Below are positions 6,669 through 13,958 of a DNA stretch of 20,927 nucleotides, piece after piece. This stretch comes from Phormidesmis priestleyi. GTDB lineage: Bacteria > Cyanobacteriota > Cyanobacteriia > Phormidesmidales > Phormidesmidaceae. The DNA lies in the NCBI GenBank assembly GCA_003242115.1, contig QBMP01000017.1:9420-30346 (forward strand). Direction: 5' to 3'. Under the pieces are notes generated by a model. That model worked only from the letters and a program-made list of their open reading frames with translations, searched no databases and was not told the DNA's origin. The position numbers and the translations under genes are program-made. The first letter of the stretch is position 1; the number at the start of each line of letters is the position of its first letter.

Positions 6669-6840
6669 TCAGCAAATGCTGAACTTCGCTCATTAGGCTG
6701 TCTGATCCATAGTCTCGGGTGGGTCATTGACCAACTTGATTCTACCATTTTCCAGTTTGGATCATAGACTAAGATTGTTCGCTGGCACTCACTTGAGGGA
6801 CGCGAGACTACATCCCCCTCCTTCAGGTGGGGGGTTTGCT

Positions 6841-7728
6841 TCTTTCCCTCAAACTCCCTTAATCAAGATAAGTGCTTACCGGGAGTAACCATCATCCGTC
6901 TTCAGTGCCAGGACGCGACAGGGGGAAGAGTGGCTGCTTATTGCGCTGACGGAGCCAATAGCCGCCGCCTACAGCCAGCCAATAATTGAAACAGCACAAA
7001 GCCGCCAACTGTAAACTATCTGCTGATGAACTAAAGAACGGACTCTACTGGTTCGATAGAAGACTGTGACAGCTTAGCTAGCTGGTTCGATGACGTTGGC
7101 GGCACCGTCGGCGGTTGGCTGGTTCACTGCTTTGTGAATTGGGCTGTGGTGGGTGGCTGCGATCGCCGACCACCCTTCATTACTGATGCTGACTCAGCCA
7201 AAAACACTGACGCCATTGCCACCGCTAGCCACACTGAGAACCCCTGAGAACCGCACGACAAATCCGGCTTTCCTGTGCCACTGAGAAACCTGGAATAAGT
7301 TGCCCAAAAGCGTCAGCGCGCTACTGATATTTATTACATAGAGCAATCTTGACGCTAGATCTGAATCGATCTGCCTTTGACTGTGCTATCAGCCTAATGC
7401 CATCGAGATGTAACAGTTAACCGTGATATTTCGCTAAGTGTCAGGAACCTGGGTGCTTACCCTTGAATAGCTTACTGAAACGCGTTCAGGTTTTCCTTGC
7501 CCTGATTGGGTTTTCTATAGATCCTGGCAATTGCTGACAGTTTGCTCTAAAACACTTCACCGATAGCGCTTTGCAGAAAGGTTGTGTTTTTGCCTGATAG
7601 CTCCCATACAGAGGAGTCCGACCCCTGAAGCCTCTTTTGCGCTATGGCCCCTACCGGCTGGGCACACTATTAAGTAATTAAGGGTGAGCTTCGCCGATTC
7701 TCCACCTGTCCCGCTACCTCACACCATC
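6841..7728. other. Gene-poor region upstream of sigC
   Basis: No ORF with protein-like composition, no tRNA and no CRISPR repeat was seen in these 888 bases. Structures noted: GGGTGG (7151-7156) and CCACCC (7170-7175) flank a HIP1 octamer, making a nested palindrome. CTGAA-ACGCG-TTCAG (7475-7489) is followed by GTTTTCC and may be a weak terminator or operator. TATAGA near 7516 could be a -10 box but has no good -35 partner. The sigC leader and promoter are presumably in the last few hundred bases. Confidence 0.45.
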
Positions 7729-9012
7729 ATGAAAGCTACATCCGACCAGGCTGATATCCGCACTGCGAGTGACTCATTCGACAACATGGCTGAGGATCTG
7801 CGTGAGCCATCTGAGTTTGACCTTTCTATGGCACCTTCTTTGAATCATTCATTGGCCCCTAGAGATGAAAGCGGTGACGTTCATATTGAAGGGCTAGAGG
7901 TAGAAGCTCACACCAAATCCCGAGCGAATCGAACGACGGATCTGGTGCGGCTTTATCTGCAAGAAATTGGCCGAGTCAACCTACTGGAGCGCGATGAAGA
8001 AGTTGCCGAAGCTCAGCGGGTACAGCAGCATATGGATTTGTTAGCGCGTAGAAATGAGGCAGCGGCAAGCACCCACGGATTCTTGGCGACTTATGTAGAG
8101 CTATTGAATACTCGCGATCAGCTCAGTGCGCAGCTTGGCCATCGGCCTTCTTTAGAGCGCTGGGCAACGACGGCAGGCATTTTGTCCAGCGCTCTAAAGC
8201 CAACGCTAATAGAAGGTAAGCGGCTCTGGGCAGAGCTTGCAAACATCAGCGTAGAGGAGCTGATGGCGGTGCAAGCAGAAGGCATTCGCGCCAAAGAGCA
8301 TATGATCAAGGCGAATTTGCGCTTGGTGGTGTCGGTGGCGAAGAAGTATCAAAACCGTGGCTTGGAGCTGCTGGATTTGATTCAGGAAGGTACGCTGGGC
8401 CTAGAGCGGGCGGTTGAAAAGTTTGACCCGACTAAGGGCTATCGCTTTAGCACCTATGCTTACTGGTGGATTCGGCAGGGGATCACTAGAGCTATTGCAA
8501 CTCAAAGCCGCACCATTCGCCTGCCGGTGCACATCACCGAAAAGCTCAATAAAATCAAAAAAGCGCAGCGCAAAATTTCTCAAAGCGAAGGCCGTACCGC
8601 CAAGCTAGAGGACATTGCTCTGGAGCTAGAGATGACGGTCGCTCAGGTGCGTGAAGTCTTACAAAAAGTTCCTCGCTCAGTGTCTTTGGATACCAAAGTG
8701 GGCAAAGACCGCGACACCGAACTCGGTGATTTGCTCGAAGCCGAAGATATTTCTCCTGAAGATCGGCTGATGAGTGAGTCGCTCAAGCGTGACTTGCAAA
8801 AGCTGCTGACGGATTTGACCACGCGCGAGCAAGAGGTGATTAGCCTGCGCTTTGGTTTGGGCGATGGCGTGCCTTATTCCTTAGCTGAAATTGGCCGTAC
8901 GCTAGAGCTTTCCCGTGAGCGTGTCCGCCAAATTGAGTCGAAGGCGCTGCAAAAGCTCCGTCAGCCCAAGCGCCGCAACCGTGTCCGTGACTATCTCGAA
9001 GCGCTGAGTTAG
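7729..9012 (+). CDS. sigC: Group 2 RNA polymerase sigma factor, SigC type
   Basis: From ATG 7729 the product is 427 residues; an in-frame GTG at 7684 would add 15. Region 1.2 is TTDLVRLYLQEIGRVNLLERDEE (about residues 69-91). Region 2 includes NLRLVVSVAKKYQNRGLELLDLIQEG and the -10 reading helix YAYWWIRQGITRAI (about 243-256). Region 4 has YSLAEIGRTLELSRERVRQIE (383-403). A ~90-residue spacer between 1.2 and 2.1, with ARRNEAAASTHGF and LIEGKRLWAEL, matches cyanobacterial SigC better than SigA/B/D/E. The region 1.1 domain of the primary sigma is absent. SigC acts in stationary phase, carbon/nitrogen and heat responses in model cyanobacteria. It has its own terminator and no operon partner. ATG 7729 is preferred because MKATS resembles remembered SigC starts. 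Confidence 0.8.
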   Translation: MKATSDQADIRTASDSFDNMAEDLREPSEFDLSMAPSLNHSLAPRDESGDVHIEGLEVEAHTKSRANRTTDLVRLYLQEIGRVNLLERDEEVAEAQRVQQHMDLLARRNEAAASTHGFLATYVELLNTRDQLSAQLGHRPSLERWATTAGILSSALKPTLIEGKRLWAELANISVEELMAVQAEGIRAKEHMIKANLRLVVSVAKKYQNRGLELLDLIQEGTLGLERAVEKFDPTKGYRFSTYAYWWIRQGITRAIATQSRTIRLPVHITEKLNKIKKAQRKISQSEGRTAKLEDIALELEMTVAQVREVLQKVPRSVSLDTKVGKDRDTELGDLLEAEDISPEDRLMSESLKRDLQKLLTDLTTREQEVISLRFGLGDGVPYSLAEIGRTLELSRERVRQIESKALQKLRQPKRRNRVRDYLEALS

Positions 9013-9053
9013 CTGTCGCTATTTCACTAAAGATCCCAATCTCCTAACGTTTT

Positions 9054-9087
9054 CCGCAGGCATGGCTAACATGCCTGCGGTTTTTTT
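9054..9087 (+). terminator. Intrinsic terminator of sigC
   Basis: CCGCAGGCATG (9054-9064) pairs perfectly with CATGCCTGCGG (9070-9080) across a 5-nt loop, followed directly by seven T. It lies 41 bp after the sigC stop and is the clearest terminator in the window. Confidence 0.95.
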
Positions 9088-9178
9088 ATGGCCAGATCCA
9101 ATTCGAGTGCCCTAATTTTTATACAGTTTTCTATACATTGGATTTAAGCTCTCAACTGATTTGGATCTAACGTCTCCG

Positions 9179-9364
9179 ATGTTTATGATTTTGATTGGTT
9201 GGACAGGAGTGGCGACGCTAGTGCTGGCCCCGTTTGGAGCGTTTGCGATCAATTTGGCGGCGATTATGGCGATCGCGAAGCGGCTTGGGTGCGATCGCTC
9301 ACTGCTAACTTGGCCAAAATATTGCGTACAAACAGGTTTTAGGCGATCATTGTCCCAGTTTTAA
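9179..9364 (+). CDS. Possible small membrane protein
   Basis: The ORF from ATG 9179 gives 61 residues (67 if a TTG at 9161 is used). The first 37 residues (MFMILIGWTGVATLVLAPFG...) would form a good membrane span, and the rest is ordinary basic sequence. No ribosome binding site precedes it. The second half is partly built from two HIP1 octamers, so the ORF could be fortuitous. It ends in TTAA, which also supplies the stop codon of the SLH gene on the other strand. I do not recognise it. Confidence 0.3.
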   Translation: MFMILIGWTGVATLVLAPFGAFAINLAAIMAIAKRLGCDRSLLTWPKYCVQTGFRRSLSQF

Positions 9365-11211
9365 GGAGCCGCCTTGGAGAAAATGCGAACAGCTTGGCTA
9401 TTCCCTAGTGCCAAATAGTCTCCATTCCCGCTAAACGCAGCCACTGTGCCGATAGAGTCGTCTAATTTTTGAACCGCTCTGGTTTGCACATTTCCCAAGC
9501 GGCTCCCGGCCACATCCCCGCGAATAAAATAGTACTCACCATCCGGGCTAAGACGAGTTAATAGATCGGTGCGATCCGCATCGGGCAGGGCTGTGCGCCC
9601 ATAAAACTGGCCTGTATTGAGACTCCAGGTATCGAGGCGAGTCTCATACAGCGCTTGCCGTAAGAAATTCAGCAGACCGCTGTTGGTAAACACCATATCG
9701 GCAAACGTAAAATTGGCTTCGGTGGGGCCGACTAATTGAATGGTTTGAAAATTGTCAAAACCATTGTCTTGATTGCGTCGCCAGAGGTTGACGCGATTTT
9801 CGTAAAAGGTTGGCCCTGAGTCATGATAAAGATGGCTAGCCGTGGCTAAGAACTGCCCATCGGGGCTAACGGCAAATTGCAAGAGTTCCCCATTGTTGTC
9901 AGCAGCGTAGTCTAAAGATTGAACAACTTCGCCTGTAGTCGCGTTGTGAAGGCGTAGCTGACCGTCGGTAGGGCGACTTGTCTTGCTTTTACCCAAGTTC
10001 ACTTGTGTCATGATTTGGGTGCCATCAGGGCTGAAGGCGACTTGGGCAAAAGAGACTGATGGAGTCCCGTCACTCAGATCGGTATGAGCCGTGCCTAGCG
10101 ACTTTAGCCAAAGCTGTTCACCTGTCTCAACAGACCATGTGGCTGCGGTTACGACTTGGCTAGGTGAGGTTTTTAAGATGGCGGCAACTTCTGTTCCATC
10201 TGGGCTGATGGCGATCGCTTCAACCCGCGTCATGCTCTCAGTCGCAATATCTCTCACGAATATATCTCTAACCAATGCGCCCGTTTGCGCATTCCAAATC
10301 TGAAGATGACTGCCTTGCGAGGCTAGCGTCACAATTTGTTGCCCGCTACTGCTAAAGCTCATTTTCTCAGCTTCTACGGAAATCGTTGCAACGGGTTCAC
10401 GCTGCCAGCTATCGGCTTTTGCTGCCAAAGGTGTGGCCCTACCTTCCTTAACCAACGCCTGATAAACAAACGCGGCTACTTCAGCGCGGCTAGTGTAGCG
10501 ATAAGCCCCAACCTGATCGGTATTGGGATAGTTCACAACCAGATTTGCGGCAGTGGCAGCGGCGATAATAGGCCGTGCGTAATCTGGAATATAGTCAGCG
10601 TCGCTGGATCTAGCCAAGGTTGCTAGACTGCCGCCTGCGTATTTTAATCCATTGGTCAGCGAAACCAGGGCTTCGTCTCGGCGAATGGGGCTATCGGGTT
10701 CAAATCTGTTGCCGGGATAGCCAGAGAGAAACCCCGCCGCACGAGCAGCATAGATGGCTTCGGTGGCCCAGTAGTTGGGCGGAATATCGGTAAAGGGTTG
10801 AGCGGCGGTAGGCTGCGATTGGAGAAAAGCGCGTCGCAAAATAGCGGCGAACTCAGCGCGAGTGACTCGCTCATTAGGCTTAAAAGTTCCGTCAGGAAAG
10901 CCGCTGATAATGTTGAGTCGGGTGAGCCCTTCGATGTAGTCATGCGCCCAGTAGTCACTTGAGACATCGGTAAAGGTATTTGGCTGAGCCTGAGCGGGCT
11001 GAGCTTGAGCCAGATGAGCTTGACTGGTTTGAATCTGAACACTCTGGTTCTGAATGGTCTGGTTCTGAATGGTCTGGGCTTGGGCTTGTGTTTGAAGAAT
11101 GGCGGATAAAACAAAGGGAGCGCTAAGACCTGTTATGAGGCTAAAAGCCAAGCTGAGACTAACTCTTGAGCGTGAAGAGCGTAAGTTTGAAGATCGTGAA
11201 TCTAAGAACAT
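9361..11211 (-). CDS. Secreted protein with three SLH domains and a WD40-like beta-propeller
   Basis: The 616-residue protein starts with a signal peptide (basic n-region to about 16, hydrophobic 17-40, cleavage near AQAQ 42-45). A low-complexity Gln/Ala linker follows (about 40-78). SLH repeats lie at 79-121 (FTDVSSDYWAHDYIEGL), 140-183 (FTDIPPNYWA) and about 204-247. SLH domains anchor proteins to cell-wall polysaccharide. Residues about 275-616 show seven approximate repeats with (S)PDG or related turns and W/LxxW-type strands (LQIWNAQTG, AISPDGTE, AFSPDGTQ, AVSPDGQ, DTWSLNTG, RLSPDGEY, AAFSGNGDY), consistent with a seven-bladed propeller. AGGAAG about 10 nt before ATG 11211 supports the start. 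It is downstream of another secreted protein gene. The ligand is unknown. Confidence 0.85.
   Translation of the reverse strand: MFLDSRSSNLRSSRSRVSLSLAFSLITGLSAPFVLSAILQTQAQAQTIQNQTIQNQSVQIQTSQAHLAQAQPAQAQPNTFTDVSSDYWAHDYIEGLTRLNIISGFPDGTFKPNERVTRAEFAAILRRAFLQSQPTAAQPFTDIPPNYWATEAIYAARAAGFLSGYPGNRFEPDSPIRRDEALVSLTNGLKYAGGSLATLARSSDADYIPDYARPIIAAATAANLVVNYPNTDQVGAYRYTSRAEVAAFVYQALVKEGRATPLAAKADSWQREPVATISVEAEKMSFSSSGQQIVTLASQGSHLQIWNAQTGALVRDIFVRDIATESMTRVEAIAISPDGTEVAAILKTSPSQVVTAATWSVETGEQLWLKSLGTAHTDLSDGTPSVSFAQVAFSPDGTQIMTQVNLGKSKTSRPTDGQLRLHNATTGEVVQSLDYAADNNGELLQFAVSPDGQFLATASHLYHDSGPTFYENRVNLWRRNQDNGFDNFQTIQLVGPTEANFTFADMVFTNSGLLNFLRQALYETRLDTWSLNTGQFYGRTALPDADRTDLLTRLSPDGEYYFIRGDVAGSRLGNVQTRAVQKLDDSIGTVAAFSGNGDYLALGNSQAVRIFSKAAP
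11043..11077. repeat. 15-bp direct repeat in the SLH protein linker
   Basis: TCTGGTTCTGAATGG occurs at 11043-11057 and 11058-11072 with the first five bases of a third copy after it. It encodes a repeated QTIQN in the Gln-rich linker behind the signal peptide. Confidence 0.85.
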
Positions 11212-11264
11212 GGATGAGGCTTCCTAATCTTTAACCTGAAATAGTATGAAATTCGCTTTATTAA

Positions 11265-11319
11265 GAACAGATTGGTTCAGAACAGTCCTGGGATAAAACT
11301 GTTCCACTAAGAACAGTTT
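11265..11319. promoter_or_regulatory. Cluster of GAACAG motifs with overlapping inverted repeats
   Basis: GAACAG occurs at 11265-11270, 11280-11285 and 11311-11316, and its complement CTGTTC at 11299-11304. AAACTGTTC (11296-11304) and GAACAGTTT (11311-11319) form a perfect 9-bp hairpin with a 6-nt loop that spans the stop codon of the secreted-protein gene. On the minus strand it is followed by only a short T run, so it may be a weak terminator. GAACAGT/ACTGTTC (11280-11286 and 11298-11304) can pair alternatively. The block lies between that gene and the SLH gene, so it could attenuate read-through or bind a regulator. Confidence 0.45.
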
Positions 11320-11912
11320 GCCTCTGACCAGCCCTGATGGCCTCGGCCTTGCTGACAGCGCACCTGACGGCCTGCCCGCTGAATCTGCCATTGGCCATTT
11401 TGCTGAGCAATATCAAATTGATGCCGAATGCCCGCTAATGAGTCATCCAGCATACCGCTTTGGTCAATCGTAACGATGACTTGACTCGGAGATTCTACAG
11501 CGCCGCCAGTCAGCATTTCGATATTGACCGGGGCAGCGCTGCGCATATCTATGCTGTTCATCGCCAGCGCTAGCGGATCGGTGCCGTTGCGCTGGGCTGA
11601 CGGAATTTGGCTAAGAATGTCAGTGTGACCGGCAAATGAGTCTGTGTCGCGCCAGATGTTGCTTACGATAGAGTCTGCTTGTAGTAGCGTTGGATTCGTA
11701 TTATTGATCTGTTCTTGTAAAAGCGCTAGGGCTCTGTCTTGACTGGCTAAGCCACTGTAATATTTTGCCATATCCACCAGATTAATAGGGCGCTGATCAT
11801 CTTGCGCTGAAGCCGATAGCATTAATATCCCAGCAGCGCTACTCGCCATTATCAATAGCGCTGCTATGCGCTGTGAGCATTTTGCAAACTGGTTTACAAG
11901 TCGAATGGGCAT
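11307..11912 (-). CDS. Secreted protein of unknown function
   Basis: From ATG 11912 the protein has 201 residues; an upstream in-frame ATG at 11942 would add 10. The downstream start is preferred because AGAGAG precedes it by 8 nt, while the first ATG has nothing similar. A signal peptide is clear (hydrophobic core RIAALLIMASSAAGILML, cleavage after SASA). The mature part has a helical stretch with short repeats (DRALALLQEQINN) and ends RQVRCQQGRGHQGWSEANCS, with two cysteines that could form a disulfide. Similar Cys-GRGHQ-W tails occur in uncharacterised cyanobacterial secreted proteins, as I recall. It lies upstream of the SLH-propeller gene, 95 bp apart, on the same strand. Confidence 0.7.
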   Translation of the reverse strand: MPIRLVNQFAKCSQRIAALLIMASSAAGILMLSASAQDDQRPINLVDMAKYYSGLASQDRALALLQEQINNTNPTLLQADSIVSNIWRDTDSFAGHTDILSQIPSAQRNGTDPLALAMNSIDMRSAAPVNIEMLTGGAVESPSQVIVTIDQSGMLDDSLAGIRHQFDIAQQNGQWQIQRAGRQVRCQQGRGHQGWSEANCS

Positions 11913-12067
11913 GTTAAAATCTCTCTTACTTGGCTTAATCATGGGAAATATTTTGATACCTTAATCTGAACCACCTAAAACTATCGGCCCTGATCAGACA
12001 CATTCTGCAAGTGGTTCAGACGCGAACTTACGCATCGTATGCATTAATCTCATCTTGATGGTTGCTA

Positions 12068-12122
12068 CTGTAGGTCAACTGTAGGTCAACTGTAGGTCAA
12101 CTGTAGGTCAACTGTAGGTCAA
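12068..12122. repeat. 11-bp tandem repeat, five exact copies
   Basis: CTGTAGGTCAA is repeated five times without a mismatch over 55 bp. It ends 5 bp before the stop codon of the ABC transporter gene, on that gene's downstream side. The unit is not a multiple of three and is outside any gene. Confidence 0.95.
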
Positions 12123-12126
12123 GCGG

Positions 12127-13898
12127 TTATTCTACGGTGCCTAGCTGTAAGGCGTAGAGCTTGGCGTATACGCCTGCTTTGTCGATGAGCTGTTGGTGGG
12201 TGCCGCTTTCGACGATGTGGCCTTGCTGAATGACGAGCACCTGATTGGCTTGGGTGACGGTGCTGAGGCGGTGGGCAATGACGAAGCTGGTGCGGTTTTT
12301 GAGAAGTTGCGCGATCGCGCCCTGCACCAATCCCTCCGTTTGCGTATCAATGCTGCTAGTAGCCTCATCCAAAATCAAAATACGGGGATCGATTAATACC
12401 GCCCGAGCAATGCTGATAAGCTGTCGCTGTCCCTGGCTAAGCGACGCCCCTTTGCCGCCTAAAACAGTTGCATAGCCTTGAGGCAAGGTTGTTATAAATT
12501 CGTGTACGTTAGCAACCTGAGCAGCGGTTTCAATTTCATTTTGAGAGGCAGTTGGATGGCCAAAAGCAATATTTTCAGCGACAGTGCCGCTAAAGAGAAT
12601 ATTGTCTTGCAAGACAAAGCCAATCTGTCGGCGCAAGCTGGCCTGAGTGACTTGGCGAACGTCTGTGCCATCTACACGAACTGCGCCTGCGGTGACATCA
12701 TAGAAGCGCAAGATGAGATTGATGATGGTGCTTTTGCCCGCTCCAGTCGGGCCTACAAGCGCAATCATCTGACCCGGCTCAGCGCAAAGGCTAACGCCAT
12801 CCAGCACCTTTTGACCAGGAACATAGCCAAAAGAAACATTGTCGAATTCAACTTTGCCTTTAATCGAGGGCAGTTCACTCGCATTCGGCGCGTCGGTGAG
12901 CAGTTCGGGCTCATCTAATAGCGCGAAGATGCGTTCGAGGCCAGCTAATGCGCTCTGCGCCTGAGTATAAAACTGGCTGAGGATCTGAATCGGCCTAAAA
13001 AACTGTTGTACATACAGTAAAAAAGCGGTGACTGTGCCTACCGTTGCCGCCCGGCCACTGCCAAATAACCGCCGTAGGCCAGTACCCCAGCGGTTGCTAG
13101 CGTATTGAGAAAATCAATCGAAGGCAAAAAAGCCGCTGTGACTACAACTGCCTGCACATTAGCATCTCGATTAGCGGCATTGAGCGCTTCAAACGCATCA
13201 ATGTTGTACTCTACGCGGTTGAATGCCTGCGCTTCTTTGACGCTGCTGACATCTTCTTCAATGCGGGCAGAGAGATCGCCAATCGTCTCACGGGTGACTC
13301 TGAATCTACTCCTGGCCCAGCGCGAGAAAAAGCCGGTCGTCAAAATCATTATCGGCACGACTAGATTGCTCAATAAGCCTAGCTGTAGGTTGATCAGCAG
13401 CATGGCAATAATGATGCCAACAAGGCTAAAGGTGTTGCCTAAAATTTGGGGAATGCTTTGGCCAAATGCCTGGTTGATCACGCTGACATCATTGAGCAAT
13501 CGGCTCATCAAATCGCCTGCTTCACTTTTGTCAAAAAATCCAATAGAGAGACTTTGAATCTTGATAAAAATGTCTTGTCGAAGCTGGCCCAGCACCTTTT
13601 GAACAATGGCTCCAACCTGGAAAATCTGGACGCGAATAGCGATAGTGCCAATGAGATAGACGATGGCTAATCCTGCAATCATCCAAATCAAACCGGCTAG
13701 GTTGCCAACCCCAATGAGATTATCAATTGACCAGCCGATCAGAAATGGGCCAATCGCTTGAGTCGCGGCACCGATGATGACTGCGAAAATGGCAATCGGT
13801 AATTCTTGGCGGTAGGGCTTGAGGTAGCCAAGGAAGCGGCGGAAGGTAGAGGCTTGTTTGTCGGCTTTTTGCTCTGGAGCAACGGGGACAGTGTGCAT
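12127..13898 (-). pseudogene. ABC exporter subunit with consensus ATPase site, frameshifted
   Basis: Two frames together make one ABC exporter half. Frame one (13898-13038) encodes the membrane domain and stops after GGYLAVAGRQR. The second frame is open from about 13059 to 12127 and continues SGRAATVGTVTAFLLYVQQF, then the nucleotide-binding domain. Restoring one base near 13055-13075 gives a single 590-residue protein of normal length. In the ATPase part, numbered from the Met at 12807, motifs are Walker A GPTGAGKS (19-26), LSQGQ signature (123-127), Walker B LILDEAT (144-150) with the catalytic Glu, and H-loop His179. It begins 60 bp after the partner exporter gene and was surely co-transcribed. 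No recognisable slippery heptamer is at the junction, so mutation or sequencing error is more likely than programmed frameshifting. Confidence 0.85.
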
Positions 13899-13958
13899 AA
13901 TAGCAGAGTGATAACGGCAGAGATAACGACAGAGATAATGGGCGCGAGATAGTGGGAA

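Larger units (their letters stand above)
6431..6840 (-). mobile_element. Degenerate, non-autonomous IS200/IS605-type element
   Basis: Read on the minus strand, the stretch opens with an imperfect hairpin of the C5...TGAA...G5 kind (6814-6834). It continues through a decayed tnpB 3' end and closes with an imperfect hairpin (6441-6461) followed by GAGGATGTCAA (6441-6431). Hairpins at both ends, no terminal inverted repeats of the DDE type, and a tnpB tail next to the closing hairpin all fit IS200/IS605 elements. There is no tnpA and most of tnpB is missing, so it cannot move by itself. Exact ends cannot be fixed without related copies. The left side might extend to about 6866, where TTGATTAAGGG on the minus strand could include the insertion tetra- or pentanucleotide. 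Confidence 0.65.

Noticed and set aside
7040..7095. tRNA-like GGTTCGA motifs (two copies of CTGGTTCGAT)
   Set aside because: They look like T-loops, but no matching acceptor stem, anticodon arm or TCC continuation could be built around either copy.
12068..12122. CRISPR array
   Set aside because: The five copies are contiguous 11-bp units with no spacers and no cas genes nearby, so this is a simple tandem repeat.
13000..13040. Programmed -1 frameshift in the ABC exporter gene using the TTTTTTA run
   Set aside because: The run is downstream of the stop codon of the first frame, so ribosomes would not reach it in that frame; no other slippery heptamer was seen at the junction.
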